Counted from the stretch's first letter, positions 8,539 through 17,617 are shown. The stretch: DNA of 25,606 bases from an uncultured Novosphingobium sp. (GCA_946886365.1 CAMPIM010000045.1:1-25606), one strand, 5' to 3'. Made by a program: numbers and translations. The notes: a model not told the origin generated them from the letters alone.

Positions 8539-10008
8539 TCAGTCGAGATGGGCGGGCGTGTTTGCAGCCGTTGTCTGAGCGGATGGTCCCGGCCAGATTT
8601 GAGCGAAAAATGGATTCGACGCGGCAACTAGCGGATAACTGCCGATATCGGTCTGGCAGGTGGGACACCAATGGCCGCCCGCCAGATAGAGGTTGGGAGA
8701 CATGGTGAAGCGGTGGCCAAGACTGCATTCCCAATCTACGGGGGAGAATGGGTCATCAACCTTGCTTGCATGGCATTTGGCCCCGCGGAAGTCAGCGGCG
8801 CCGCGAAGATCCTCGGCTGCCCATTCGTTCTTCGGCTTGGAATCGTCATAGCCATGATCGAGCGCTATCGGGTCTTGCGAAGGCTGCGCCAATGGGAAGT
8901 CATCCCAGTCATCGGGAATTTGTTCCCATGCCTCACGCGATCCGAAATAGGCGTTGATATGTTCCCTATCATTGGTGCGGATCCAGCTGGCAGGCCCCCC
9001 AGAGCCCTCCGCAACCGCACGAATCTGCTTGCGGGCAAGGCCTGGGAACAAGCGCATTATGGTGCGGACCATCCAGGGAATGCGACGGGGTAGTTCGGTG
9101 AAAAAGTCGTCGATCGAAAAACGCCGATAGGGCACGAGCTCTTCCAAACGATCGGAATCGAGGTACCACTGTCCATGGAAGTTTCGCGTTGCCAGCCATT
9201 TTGGATTGAGAATGCGCCGGAAATCCTTGACGCCCATCGCGGCCATCATCTTGACCATCAACTGATGGTTGACGAGCCGCGCGGATTCTCCGCCGCCAAT
9301 ATTATAGAAGTGACGCCAGAAAGTCTCTGGAACGTCATCGCCGCACAACGCTGCCATCAAGCGCGCCGAGTCCTCCACGGTTGACCACTCCATGACTCCG
9401 TTAGGAGGGTTATGGAACATGATCGGCCCCTGGGTCTTCCACATGTCGTAATGGGCCATACCGGTCTGGCGGATCGATACCCAATATTTAAGGCCGGACT
9501 CGGCTACGATGGCCTCTGCACGGGCCTTGGTGCCAGCATAATGCCCGTTATAGCCGATGCAGATCGGATCGCCGGTACGTCCCCAGTGGATCGGAGGATT
9601 GCGGCTGCCAGTCTGCGCCACGGTGCCGATGTAGACAAGGCGGATCTGATCAGCATTGGGCTGGCTTCGGATGGCGTTCACGACATTTTGCGTACCGCCG
9701 ACATTCACCTTTTCAACGACAGCGGGCGGGAGTTCGTCGGCGAGAGGGGACACGAGAGCGCCCATGTGCAGGACCATGTCCACGCCAGCGACTGCCCGGT
9801 CCACGGAGGCGGCGTCGGTGAGGTCGCCCCATGCAAAATCCACGCTATGCTGCTTTTGCAGGCGGCGAATAACGGGATGAGATTTCTCTTCTGGACGCAC
9901 GAGTACGCGGACGGTCAATGCGGGCATTTGCGAAAGTGCATGGACAACGGCTCTGCCCATATTGCCTGTCGCGCCCGTCACCAGGACCAGCTTTCCAGTT
10001 GCTGCCAT
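8539..10008 (-). CDS. extended SDR (3beta-HSD/epimerase-like) with zinc ribbon
   Basis: NAD(P)-dependent extended short-chain dehydrogenase (489 aa). The Rossmann motif GATGNMG is at residues 12-18, an acidic DLTDAASV stretch near 62-69, and the YAGTK active-site pair is Y157/K161. The family includes 3beta-hydroxysteroid dehydrogenases, dihydroflavonol reductases and sugar epimerases; the substrate is not evident. About 335-489 is an extra C-terminal region. It contains C412, C428 with H432 (WECSLGHRF) and C448-x2-C451 (GGHWCPTC), which looks like a zinc ribbon. The ATG at 10008 has an AAAGGAA ribosome site. It is first in a leftward operon with the small exported protein and the TetR gene, and diverges from the flavoprotein gene. 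Oxidation of a hydroxyl on a sugar or an aglycone is the likely role (inference). Confidence 0.88.
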   Translation of the reverse strand: MAATGKLVLVTGATGNMGRAVVHALSQMPALTVRVLVRPEEKSHPVIRRLQKQHSVDFAWGDLTDAASVDRAVAGVDMVLHMGALVSPLADELPPAVVEKVNVGGTQNVVNAIRSQPNADQIRLVYIGTVAQTGSRNPPIHWGRTGDPICIGYNGHYAGTKARAEAIVAESGLKYWVSIRQTGMAHYDMWKTQGPIMFHNPPNGVMEWSTVEDSARLMAALCGDDVPETFWRHFYNIGGGESARLVNHQLMVKMMAAMGVKDFRRILNPKWLATRNFHGQWYLDSDRLEELVPYRRFSIDDFFTELPRRIPWMVRTIMRLFPGLARKQIRAVAEGSGGPASWIRTNDREHINAYFGSREAWEQIPDDWDDFPLAQPSQDPIALDHGYDDSKPKNEWAAEDLRGAADFRGAKCHASKVDDPFSPVDWECSLGHRFTMSPNLYLAGGHWCPTCQTDIGSYPLVAASNPFFAQIWPGPSAQTTAANTPAHLD

Positions 10009-10121
10009 TTTAGTTCCTTTCGCCGTTCTAAGAAATGCGACTTAGCCCCGGGATTTGTGAATGCCAATTGAAATATACATTAATGTCCATTTATAGGGGA
10101 GGGAGATTCAGGAGATCAATT
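10009..10121. promoter_or_regulatory. divergent promoter SDR / flavoprotein with palindrome
   Basis: This 113-bp region serves the leftward SDR operon and the rightward flavoprotein gene. For the flavoprotein, TTGAAA (10068-10073), a 17-nt spacer and TTATAG (10091-10096) make a good sigma70-type promoter. The perfect palindrome ACATTAATGT (10077-10086) lies inside the spacer, a classic place for a repressor to block RNA polymerase. The ribosome site AGGAG (10110-10114) sits 7 nt before the ATG at 10122. The TetR regulator encoded at the end of the SDR operon is the natural candidate ligand-responsive repressor. Confidence 0.6.
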
Positions 10122-11843
10122 ATGACTCGTCCGCACGGTGAACCTCGCCCTGGCGACCCCCATTGGAACAGCGACGTCGAAGCGCCGCTTGTCATCGAGG
10201 ATGCTGACGCCTTCGAATGGGACGGCGCAGAAGATGTGATCATCGTGGGCTATGGCGGCGCGGGCGTCGCGGCAGCGATCCAGGCGCATGAAGAGGGCAT
10301 GTCGGTCCTGGCCATCGATCGTGCGGATGGAGGAGGCGCGACGCGCATCAACGGAGGCATATTCTACGGAGGCGGCGGCACGCCGGCTCAGTTGGATGCA
10401 GGTGTCGAGGACAGCGTTGAAGACATGTTCAGCTATCTTCGTTTGGAGACCCAAGGCGTTGTCAGCGACCAAACGCTCCGGATCTTCTGCGAAGAGAGCG
10501 CAGATACGGCGCGTTGGCTGGCCGGACATGGCGTCCGTTTCGCGGGGCGCGTCTATGAGAAAAAGACAAGCTATCCGCACACCGACTATTCCCTCTATCA
10601 TTCCGACAACAGCCTTGCGCCCAACTACAAGGCCGTGGCGAAACCTGCCCCGAGAGGGCATCGCGCCCTGGTCGACAAGCTGGATGCACCGATGGGATAC
10701 GGGAAAGATCTTTATGATCCGCTGCGGAAGTCAGCGGAGCGTTTGGGGATCAAGTCCTTGCCCTCCACCAAGGTGAGGCAGCTCGTGATGGATCACGATG
10801 GTCGCGTGGTCGGCGTGGTTGCCATCCAGATGCAGCCCGGCACCGCCGAGGGGAAGCGCTATGACGCCTTGATGCGTCGCGCGACGGCTATGGTACTTCG
10901 CCTGCCGCCTTCGATGCCGGGCGCCCCCATCATCGCTCACCTGGCGTCGCGGCTGTTTAAAAAAGCGGCGGCTTTGGAGCGTAAGGCGGGTGTTAAGCGC
11001 GTGATTCGTGCGCGTCGCGGCGTATGCCTTGCGGCGGGCGGCTTCATTTTCAATCGAAAGATGGTTGAGCATTATGCGCCCAAGTATCTCAAGGGCATGC
11101 CGCTTGGCACTCCCGGCGATGATGGAAGCGGTATTCGGCTCGGGCAGAGCGCGGGCGGTGACGTATCGCGCCTTCAGCATGTCAGCGCTTGGCGTTTCAT
11201 CAACCCGCCCATCGCCTGGGCGCAGGGCATGGTCGTAAACCGGCAGGGCCAGCGATATGTCAACGAGATGCTCTATGGCGCGTCTATCGGTATGCCGATG
11301 GTGGAAGATCATGAGGGTGTGTGCTGGATCATCCTGGACGATGATGGCTATCGAACGGCCAAGCTCCAGTCGAAGAGCAGGGCCATCCTGGGCTTTCAGC
11401 GTTACCCCGCACTAGCCGCCATGCTCCTGGGGTCGAAAAAGGCAGGCTCGATCAAGAGCCTGGCCGGAAAGTGCGGGATCACGCCGGAAGGTCTTGAAGC
11501 AGCGGTCGCCGACTATAATCGGCTCGCCGAAACAGGGGTGGTCGACCCACTTGGGAAAGCCTCCGAGGATATCGTGCCGATCGTCAAAGCGCCTTTTTAC
11601 GCCATCAACATGTCCATCGACGCCAAATTGGGTTTCCTCCCCGTTCTGACGCTGGGAGGCCTCAAGGTGCAGGAGCATAGTGGCGCAGTCTTGAACGAAG
11701 AGGGTGAGCCGATCCGCGGACTTTATGCGGCCGGCCGGAATGCTGTCGGCATCTGCTCCAATATTTATGTCAGCGGCTTGTCGGTTGCGGATTGCATCTT
11801 CTCCGGACGCCGTGCCGCGCGGTCGCTGGCGAGGTCGGACTAA
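10122..11843 (+). CDS. FAD-dependent KstD/fumarate-reductase-like dehydrogenase
   Basis: Cytoplasmic FAD-binding oxidoreductase (573 aa) of the family that includes 3-ketosteroid delta-1-dehydrogenases and fumarate reductase flavoproteins. The dinucleotide motif is DVIIVGYGGAGVAAAIQA (G43, G45, G48) with the acidic AIDRADGGGATRINGG following. A second FAD motif near the C-terminus reads GLYAAGRNAVG, followed by YVSGLSVAD. I chose ATG 10122 over the in-frame ATG at 10035 because AGGAG lies 7 nt ahead and the earlier start falls upstream of the likely promoter. No signal peptide is seen. The expected chemistry is hydride removal from a carbonyl-activated C-C bond, or the reverse reduction. Its divergent partner is a 3beta-HSD-like SDR, which together would resemble the first two redox steps on a 3-hydroxysteroid (inference, substrate unknown). 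Confidence 0.87.
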   Translation: MTRPHGEPRPGDPHWNSDVEAPLVIEDADAFEWDGAEDVIIVGYGGAGVAAAIQAHEEGMSVLAIDRADGGGATRINGGIFYGGGGTPAQLDAGVEDSVEDMFSYLRLETQGVVSDQTLRIFCEESADTARWLAGHGVRFAGRVYEKKTSYPHTDYSLYHSDNSLAPNYKAVAKPAPRGHRALVDKLDAPMGYGKDLYDPLRKSAERLGIKSLPSTKVRQLVMDHDGRVVGVVAIQMQPGTAEGKRYDALMRRATAMVLRLPPSMPGAPIIAHLASRLFKKAAALERKAGVKRVIRARRGVCLAAGGFIFNRKMVEHYAPKYLKGMPLGTPGDDGSGIRLGQSAGGDVSRLQHVSAWRFINPPIAWAQGMVVNRQGQRYVNEMLYGASIGMPMVEDHEGVCWIILDDDGYRTAKLQSKSRAILGFQRYPALAAMLLGSKKAGSIKSLAGKCGITPEGLEAAVADYNRLAETGVVDPLGKASEDIVPIVKAPFYAINMSIDAKLGFLPVLTLGGLKVQEHSGAVLNEEGEPIRGLYAAGRNAVGICSNIYVSGLSVADCIFSGRRAARSLARSD

Positions 11844-12002
11844 AGCCGTTGGGTTTGATAGCACGCCGGAGCAAGGCGCTAATGCTACCAGAGCGTTTAC
11901 TTAATTGCCGGATTGCTTATGTTGAGCATCGGTCGAATCGAGATGACCACTATTTGGATCATGTTTGCCGTGCGGATTGAGGGACTCTCGCCGCATCGGT
12001 GC

Positions 12003-12040
12003 TGCGCTCTGGGCCGAACTGCACGGCGGCCCAGAGCGCA
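12003..12040. terminator. 14-bp perfect hairpin, possible bidirectional terminator
   Basis: TGCGCTCTGGGCCG (12003-12016) pairs perfectly with CGGCCCAGAGCGCA (12027-12040) around a 10-nt loop. It lies about 160 nt after the flavoprotein stop and about 185 nt past the permease stop on the other strand. No T-run follows on either side, so it is either a T-poor terminator or a stable mRNA 3'-end structure. Confidence 0.5.
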
Positions 12041-12184
12041 TTGCCTTGAGGCCGCATTTGACCGCATCAGCAAGTTGGTTGTGTTGTAAAATATGCAGTT
12101 AAGCACATTTATACAGCGCGGCCATCTATACGCACTTGCTCCGATGACCGATAAACGGCGTCGCCATGACGGTTGGCGGTAGCG

Positions 12185-12210
12185 GCCTGGCGATCCAGAG
12201 GTCGCCAGGC
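12185..12210. terminator. 9-bp hairpin just after the permease stop
   Basis: GCCTGGCGA (12185-12193) and TCGCCAGGC (12202-12210) form a perfect stem with an 8-nt loop. It begins 14 nt past the stop codon of the leftward permease gene. On the plus strand TTT follows; on the minus strand no T-tract follows. A terminator for the permease transcript is likely from position. Confidence 0.5.
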
Positions 12211-12223
12211 TTTGGGCAACCCG

Positions 12224-13627
12224 CTATCCCTGCATCGCCTCCAACTCTATCCCCTTGGTTTCCTGAACCGTCATAAAGACGAACAGCAGGGATAGCAGGG
12301 CAAAGGTGGTATATGCGCCATAGGTGACGGGCAGCCCGATATTCTTCGCCAGCCAAGGGAAGCTTGAACTGACAAGAAAGTTCGCGAGCCACTGCGCAGC
12401 ACCCGCCACGGCGAGGGCCGACCCACGCATCTGGTTGGGAAACATTTCGCCAAGCATGACCCACATGACCGGACCCCAACTGAGGTTGAAGAATATCACG
12501 TAGATGTTGGCAGCGAGCAGCGCGACGAGGCCGAGCCCTGCCGGCAAGCGAAGGGCGCCGTCGACCATGGCGGCATTGCCAAAGCACCAGGCCAGCGTTG
12601 CGAGCGTGGCTGTCATGCCTGCGGAGCCGATCAGCAAAAGCGGCCGCCGCCCGATCCGGTCGATGAGCAGGATCGATACGAGGCATGCGAGGATCGATAC
12701 GGCCCCAGACGCGATATTGATCTTCAGAGCGTCGCTTTCTGTGAAACCCACGGCCTGCCAGAGTACCGCGCCGTAGTAGAAGACGACATTGATCCCGACG
12801 AGTTGCTGGAACACGGCCAGGCCAATGCCGACCCAGACGATCTTGCGCCAACCGCCGCCCGGCTTGCGAATATCGGCCAGGCTGGGCTGGTGATCGTGAG
12901 AAAGCGATGCGCTAATTTCGTTCATTTTCTCGGCTGCGGCTTGTGGGCCGAGCAGGCGATCCAGAACCAGCCTGGCCTGTTGCAGTCGCCCCTTGGCGAT
13001 TAGGAAGCGGGGGCTTTCCGGGATGCCGAATAGCGCCACCAGGAACAATAGGGCCGGTACGGCTTGAACCCAGAACATCCATCTCCAGGCAGGCTGCCCG
13101 GCCCAAGCCGTTCCAAGCGAGGATCCCGCGATGCCTGCGAGATAATAATTGGCGAAAAAGGCTCCGGTCAGACCCGAGATGATCATCACCTGCTGCATGC
13201 TGGACAGCCTTCCGCGTATATGCGCGGGCGTAACTTCGCTGATGTAGGCGGGGGAAAGGACGCTTGCCGCGCCCACCGCCATTCCAGCGAAGAAGCGGGC
13301 GATGGCGAGGACTGTTGCGCTGAATGCTCCGCCGGAGGCGACGGCGCTGATGATGAAGAGGATCGCCGCGACGATCATGACGGTACGACGGCCCCAGATA
13401 TCCGCGAAGCGGCCCGCGAGGAAGGCGCCCAATGCACAGCCTGGCAACAAAGCGCTGACCGTCAGGCCAAGCTGAGCCTCGTCAAGTCCGAAGGTGTGGC
13501 GAAGCCCCTCCTGCGTACCGTTGATTGCCCCGGAGTCATATCCGAACATGAAGCCGCCGATCGTGGCAACCGCGACTATACGGCCGATCAAAGCCAGATT
13601 GACCCGCTCCTGTGCAACCCGATGCAT
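12224..13627 (-). CDS. sugar-porter MFS permease, probable xylose importer
   Basis: Inner-membrane proton:sugar symporter of the major facilitator sugar-porter family (467 aa, about 12 membrane helices). Signature motifs are present in order: GGFMFGYDSGAING in helix 1, GRFADIWGRR after helix 2, R-G-R-L after helix 4, PESPRFL at the end of helix 6, QQLVGINVVFYY in helix 7, DRIGRRPLLLIG between helices 8 and 9, and VQETKGIELE after helix 12. The set matches XylE/GLUT-type porters. ATG 13627 has AGGAGAGG 7 nt upstream. It follows the LacI-type repressor gene by 51 nt, with an operator and a promoter candidate in that gap, so it can be induced separately. Context with xylB and xylA makes D-xylose the best substrate guess. 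Confidence 0.92.
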   Translation of the reverse strand: MHRVAQERVNLALIGRIVAVATIGGFMFGYDSGAINGTQEGLRHTFGLDEAQLGLTVSALLPGCALGAFLAGRFADIWGRRTVMIVAAILFIISAVASGGAFSATVLAIARFFAGMAVGAASVLSPAYISEVTPAHIRGRLSSMQQVMIISGLTGAFFANYYLAGIAGSSLGTAWAGQPAWRWMFWVQAVPALLFLVALFGIPESPRFLIAKGRLQQARLVLDRLLGPQAAAEKMNEISASLSHDHQPSLADIRKPGGGWRKIVWVGIGLAVFQQLVGINVVFYYGAVLWQAVGFTESDALKINIASGAVSILACLVSILLIDRIGRRPLLLIGSAGMTATLATLAWCFGNAAMVDGALRLPAGLGLVALLAANIYVIFFNLSWGPVMWVMLGEMFPNQMRGSALAVAGAAQWLANFLVSSSFPWLAKNIGLPVTYGAYTTFALLSLLFVFMTVQETKGIELEAMQG

Positions 13628-13644
13628 AGCTGAACCTCTCCTAT

Positions 13645-13658
13645 TGTGAGCGCTACCA
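13645..13658 (-). promoter_or_regulatory. LacI/XylR-type operator ahead of permease
   Basis: TGTGAGCGCTACCA on the plus strand (TGGTAGCGCTCACA towards the gene) differs by one base from the best version of the site found in front of xylB and the receptor. On the minus strand a -35 candidate TTGACC (13677-13682) overlaps the repressor gene's stop codon. With a 17-nt spacer the -10 position falls on ATGGTA (13654-13659), inside the operator, so bound repressor would block the promoter. Confidence 0.7.
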
Positions 13659-13678
13659 TGGCGAAGTTGTGGACGTGG

Positions 13679-14737
13679 TCAAGTCTTTAGCTGAGGCGCT
13701 GCATCAGATCCGCGGACGACCAGTTCGTAATCAAGTTTTACATGTTGAGGCTGAGCGCGCGCCAAGGGGCGCTTGGATCGCACGGCCTGGGCAAGAATTT
13801 CGATCGCAACGCTGGCCATAGCCGAAATCGGTTGGCGTATCGTGGTGAGTTCGGGCCATATTGTCGTGGCGATGGCGGTATCGTCGAACCCGCAAACGGT
13901 GAGATCGCTGGGCACATCCAATCCTCGCTGGTGCGCGGCGCTCACCACGCCCGCCGCCATGTCGTCATTGGCTGCGAAGATGGCGCTGGGCGGCGATGTG
14001 ATGTCGAGTAGCGTGGCTGCTCCGGAAAGCCCGCCTCGGTAGGTGAAATTTCCCTGCGCGACCAACTTCTTGTCCGGCTTGATCCCCGCCAAATGCAAAG
14101 CGCGTTCATAGCCTTGTCGCCGCAGATGACTGGCGGTTTGGTTGGGGTCGCCCGCGACGAATCCGATACGGCGATGTCCGCGCGCCAGGATATGCTGAGT
14201 CATTGTGAACGCCGCTTCCTCATCATCTATGAGCACGGCGTGAGAGGAAGGCGCTGGCTGTCCGGATGCAACCTGAGCGGCCGCGAGACCGCATTTTTGC
14301 AGAGCGCTGAGCAGTTCCGCGTCGTCGCAGAGCGGCGGCGGCAATAACACCGCATCGACCCTGTGTGCGACAAGTCTGGCAGCGAGCATGACGGGCTTTT
14401 CCAGCGGGTCAATTTTATCGACGATCAGTTCGACGTCATTCTCTCGGGCAGAGCCGAGGCTTCCGAGAAGAAATTCGCTTAGGTAGGCGGCGCTGGGATT
14501 GCCGTATAGCAAGACGATGCGGCATTGCCGTGCCCCCGCCAAAGCGCGTGCTGCAGCGTTCGGGACATAACCCAAGGCGGCAACGGCCACTTCGACCTTT
14601 TTGCGAGTCGCGTCTTTCACCCGCTGATCATGGTTGATAACGCGGGACACGGTCATTGGGGACACGCCCGCCGCGTGCGCGACATCGGCAACTGTGGGTC
14701 CTTCGGTTCTGCGGCGCGAACCTCTTTTGGCGACCAT
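13679..14737 (-). CDS. LacI-family repressor, probable xylose regulator
   Basis: DNA-binding repressor (352 aa from this start) that should release its operators when bound to xylose or a related sugar. The N-terminal HTH is textbook LacI: PTVADVAHAAGVSPMTVSRV followed by the hinge helix ALGYVPNAAARALAG. Residues about 70-345 form the periplasmic-binding-protein-like effector domain, ending in YELVVRGSD. The frame extends to an ATG at 14800, but that start has no ribosome site and would place the site at 14810-14823 almost on it. ATG 14737 has AGGGGA about 10 nt upstream; an ATG at 14746 is also possible. It is divergent from xylB and followed by the permease gene. Three matching LacI-type operators lie in this locus, one in its own divergent promoter region, so autoregulation is likely. 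Confidence 0.92.
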   Translation of the reverse strand: MVAKRGSRRRTEGPTVADVAHAAGVSPMTVSRVINHDQRVKDATRKKVEVAVAALGYVPNAAARALAGARQCRIVLLYGNPSAAYLSEFLLGSLGSARENDVELIVDKIDPLEKPVMLAARLVAHRVDAVLLPPPLCDDAELLSALQKCGLAAAQVASGQPAPSSHAVLIDDEEAAFTMTQHILARGHRRIGFVAGDPNQTASHLRRQGYERALHLAGIKPDKKLVAQGNFTYRGGLSGAATLLDITSPPSAIFAANDDMAAGVVSAAHQRGLDVPSDLTVCGFDDTAIATTIWPELTTIRQPISAMASVAIEILAQAVRSKRPLARAQPQHVKLDYELVVRGSDAAPQLKT

Positions 14738-14809
14738 CTTCTGCATTTCCCCTTTTGCATCGCCTATTCGGAAGGGAGAGGTTGAGCAAGCCTCTTGCAT
14801 GATGACGGA

Positions 14810-14823
14810 TGTTAGCGCTACCT
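14810..14823 (+). promoter_or_regulatory. LacI/XylR-type operator ahead of xylB
   Basis: TGTTAGCGCTACCT lies in the divergent region between the repressor gene and xylB, 27 nt before the xylB ATG. The palindromic core is TAGCGCTA. It closely resembles the operator I recall from the Caulobacter xylose-inducible promoter (TGTTAGCGCTACCA). Possible -35 elements TTGAGC (14782-14787) and TTGCAT (14795-14800) lie upstream; no -10 box stands out. Confidence 0.75.
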
Positions 14824-14850
14824 ACGCAGGTTAGGAGAGGGTGTAGCGAG

Positions 14851-16293
14851 ATGTTTCTCGGCATAGATATTGGCACATCGGGCGTTAAAGCCGTGATAGT
14901 CGCGCAGGATGGCAAAGTGCTGGCGACTGGGAACGCGCCGTTAAATGTATCACGGCCTTTCCCTTTATGGTCTGAGCAAGATCCCCAGGACTGGTGGCAG
15001 GCAACCGAAGCCGCCATTCTTGCGCTGCCTGATGACTTACGCGCAGGGGTGCAGGGCATCGGACTCGCCGGGCAAATGCATGGCGCGACGCTGCTGGGGG
15101 CGGACCATAAGCCGCTTCGCCCCGCCATCCTGTGGAATGATGGACGCAGCTTCCAATTATGCCGAAAGCTAGAGGAGGAGATTCCGGAATCGCGCGCGAT
15201 TACGGGGAATCTTGCCATGCCAGGCTTCACCGCGCCAAAGTTGATGTGGGTGAGGGAGCATGAGCCTGAAGTTTTCGATCGGGTCCACAAGGTGCTGCTG
15301 CCCAAGGATTATGTGCGCCTTTGCATGACCGGCGAGATGGCGTCCGATCTTTCGGATAGCGCCGGGACATTGTGGCTTGATGTGGGGGCACGCGACTGGA
15401 GCGACGTTATGCTGGCCGCCACCGGGCTTTCGCGGCAGCATATGCCTGTCCTTTTCGAGGGCAATGGGATCACGGGCGTGTTGCGTCCCGAAGTGGCCGC
15501 GCGGTGGGGCATGGCTGCCGTGCCCGTGGCGGCTGGGGGTGGTGACAACGCAGCGGGTGCCGCTGGCATTGGGGTGGTCAACGAAGGGGACGCACTGTTG
15601 TCGCTTGGCACTTCAGGCGTGATTTTCGTCGCTACAAGCGCGTTTCGGCCGAACCCCGATGGAGCGGTACATGCCTTCTGCCACTGCCTGCCAGCGATGT
15701 GGCACCAGATGAGCGTACATTTGTCCGCCGCGTCCTGCATCGACTGGGGCGTGAAGGCGGTAGGGGCGGACGGCCCCGCGGATTTCTTTGCGTTGGCGCA
15801 AGAGGCTGGCAGCGGAGTGGGGCCTGAACTGTTTTTACCGTATCTTTCGGGCGAGCGTACGCCACACAATGACTCGCATATTCGCGGCGCTGTGCTGGGC
15901 ATAGACAATGAAACGGATCGAAGGCGCATCGCAGCGGCCGTTCTGGAAGGCGTGGCCTTTGCGCACGCAGACGGTATTGCCGTACTGCGCCAGGCGGGTA
16001 CGACGATCGAGGAGCTTGCGGTCATCGGCGGCGGCGCGCGATCGCGCTATTGGGGTTCGATCATCTCAGCCGCATTGAACGTGCGCCTTGCCTATTTGGA
16101 AGGTGGAGAAGTGGGGCCTGCGCTGGGGGCGGCTAAGCTTGCCCTCATGGCCGTGACCGGAGCAAGCGCCGCTGAAGCTTGTACCCGCCCATCTATTTCG
16201 GACGTCATAGAACCCGATGCGGCGCTCGCCGATCGTCTCGCGCCGCGGCTTGCCCGCTTCAGAGCGGCCTATTCGGCCCTCAAGTCTTTGTAA
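14851..16293 (+). CDS. xylB: xylulokinase
   Basis: Cytoplasmic FGGY-family kinase (480 aa) that phosphorylates D-xylulose to xylulose 5-phosphate, feeding the pentose phosphate pathway. [13 protein letters not shown] opens the N-terminal ATP-binding fold (D6), [12 protein letters not shown] is the substrate loop, [14 protein letters not shown] carries the catalytic D232, [10 protein letters not shown] is the phosphate-binding segment, and GGGARSRYW lies in the C-terminal lobe. Length matches the usual size of about 480-500 residues. The ATG at 14851 fits the family N-terminus exactly; AGGAGAGG (14833-14840) precedes it. The longer frame from 14809 adds residues unlike the family and would cover the operator. 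It is first in a xylB-xylA-mutarotase operon. Confidence 0.97.
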   Translation: MFLGIDIGTSGVKAVIVAQDGKVLATGNAPLNVSRPFPLWSEQDPQDWWQATEAAILALPDDLRAGVQGIGLAGQMHGATLLGADHKPLRPAILWNDGRSFQLCRKLEEEIPESRAITGNLAMPGFTAPKLMWVREHEPEVFDRVHKVLLPKDYVRLCMTGEMASDLSDSAGTLWLDVGARDWSDVMLAATGLSRQHMPVLFEGNGITGVLRPEVAARWGMAAVPVAAGGGDNAAGAAGIGVVNEGDALLSLGTSGVIFVATSAFRPNPDGAVHAFCHCLPAMWHQMSVHLSAASCIDWGVKAVGADGPADFFALAQEAGSGVGPELFLPYLSGERTPHNDSHIRGAVLGIDNETDRRRIAAAVLEGVAFAHADGIAVLRQAGTTIEELAVIGGGARSRYWGSIISAALNVRLAYLEGGEVGPALGAAKLALMAVTGASAAEACTRPSISDVIEPDAALADRLAPRLARFRAAYSALKSL

Positions 16294-16303
16294 GGAGAAA
16301 TTC

Positions 16304-17617
16304 GTGTCCGCCAGTTATTTCGCTGAATTCCCGACCATCGGCTATGAAGGGCCGGAAAGCGCCAATGACCTTGCCTACCGCTGGTATGACAAGGATCGCG
16401 TCATATTGGGCAAGCGCATGGAAGACCATCTGCGCTTCGCCGTGTGCTTCTGGCACAGCTTCTGCTGGCCGGGGAGCGATGTTTTCGGTGGCGGCACCTT
16501 CCGGCGCCCCTGGCATGCAGGTGCCAACGACGCGTCGGCGGCGCGATCGAAGCGAGAGGCAGCGCTCTCTTTCATCGAAAAGCTCGACGTGCCTTTCTAC
16601 TGCTTCCACGATGTCGATGTGATGGCGGATGCCGACACGATCGGCGATTTTCGCAAAAGTTTTGCCGAGGCTGTTGATCATCTGGAGCAACTGCAAGCCC
16701 AGCATGGCCGCAAGCTGTTGTGGGGCACGGCCAACCTGTTCAGCCATCCCCGCTATATGGCGGGCGCGGCAACCAATCCGGATCCCGAAGTATACGCCTG
16801 GGCCGCGAGCCAGGTTCGAGACGCGTTGGAAGCCACCCATCGTTTGGGCGGAGCCAACTATGTATTGTGGGGCGGTCGCGAAGGTTATGATACGATCCTC
16901 AATACGGAGATCGGCATTGAGCAGGAAAATTTCGGCCGTTTCTTAAGCCTGGTCGTCGATCATAAACATCGCATTGGCTTCAAAGGAACGATCCTGATTG
17001 AGCCCAAGCCGCACGAGCCGACCAAGCATCAATATGATTTCGATACTCAGACCGTTTACGGCTTCTTGAAGCGCTTCGGCCTGGAAGGCGAAGTTCGCGT
17101 GAACATTGAGGCGAACCACGCCACTTTATCAGGCCACACATTTGAGCATGAAATCGCCATGGCACGGGCGCTTGGCCTCTTTGGATCGATCGATGCAAAC
17201 CGCGGTGATCACCAAAATGGATGGGACACGGACCAATTTCCCAATTCGGTCGAAGAGCTGACCCTGGCCATGCTGGAGATTATCCGCGCCGGAGGCTTCA
17301 ATGACGGGGGCTTCAATTTCGACGCAAAGGTGCGGAGGCAGAGCGTAGACGCGGCCGACCTTTTCCACGGCCACATTGGCGGGATCGACACGGTTGCGCA
17401 TGCGCTCATCAAGGCGGCGGCGATCATTGAGGATGGCCGCGTCGATGCGTTCCGTGCGGAACGCTATTCTGGCTGGAAGGAAGATTTGGGGCAGGCCGTT
17501 CATTCCAATAATGCGACGCTCGCTTCGATCGCGGATATTGCGGTTTCCCGCGATCTGGCGCCACAGTTGCGATCGGGTCGCCAGGAGTGGCTGGAAAATA
17601 TGGTGAACCGCTTCTGA
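16304..17617 (+). CDS. xylA: xylose isomerase, class II
   Basis: Cytoplasmic metal-dependent isomerase converting D-xylose to D-xylulose (437 aa). Diagnostic segments are [30 protein letters not shown] (H102, D105), [46 protein letters not shown] (metal ligand E233 and K235), [17 protein letters not shown] (E269, H272), SIDANRGD (D297), GWDTDQFP (D308, D310) and [11 protein letters not shown] (D340). The full catalytic and metal set is therefore intact. The start is GTG at 16304, with AGGAG (16293-16297) 6 nt upstream; the longer frame runs back inside xylB and is not used. Only 10 nt separate it from the xylB stop, whose TAA overlaps this ribosome site. Confidence 0.98.
   Translation: MSASYFAEFPTIGYEGPESANDLAYRWYDKDRVILGKRMEDHLRFAVCFWHSFCWPGSDVFGGGTFRRPWHAGANDASAARSKREAALSFIEKLDVPFYCFHDVDVMADADTIGDFRKSFAEAVDHLEQLQAQHGRKLLWGTANLFSHPRYMAGAATNPDPEVYAWAASQVRDALEATHRLGGANYVLWGGREGYDTILNTEIGIEQENFGRFLSLVVDHKHRIGFKGTILIEPKPHEPTKHQYDFDTQTVYGFLKRFGLEGEVRVNIEANHATLSGHTFEHEIAMARALGLFGSIDANRGDHQNGWDTDQFPNSVEELTLAMLEIIRAGGFNDGGFNFDAKVRRQSVDAADLFHGHIGGIDTVAHALIKAAAIIEDGRVDAFRAERYSGWKEDLGQAVHSNNATLASIADIAVSRDLAPQLRSGRQEWLENMVNRF

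Larger units (their letters stand above)
11844..12223. other. convergent intergenic region with two hairpins
   Basis: About 380 bases between the converging flavoprotein and MFS permease genes hold no credible coding frame. They carry two strong inverted repeats, listed separately. Both are consistent with transcription ending here from each side, although neither has a long T-tract. Confidence 0.6.

Noticed and set aside
8520..8734. Upstream extension of the small exported protein frame to 8734
   Set aside because: It would overlap the SDR C-terminus out of frame and bury the clear signal peptide starting at 8530.
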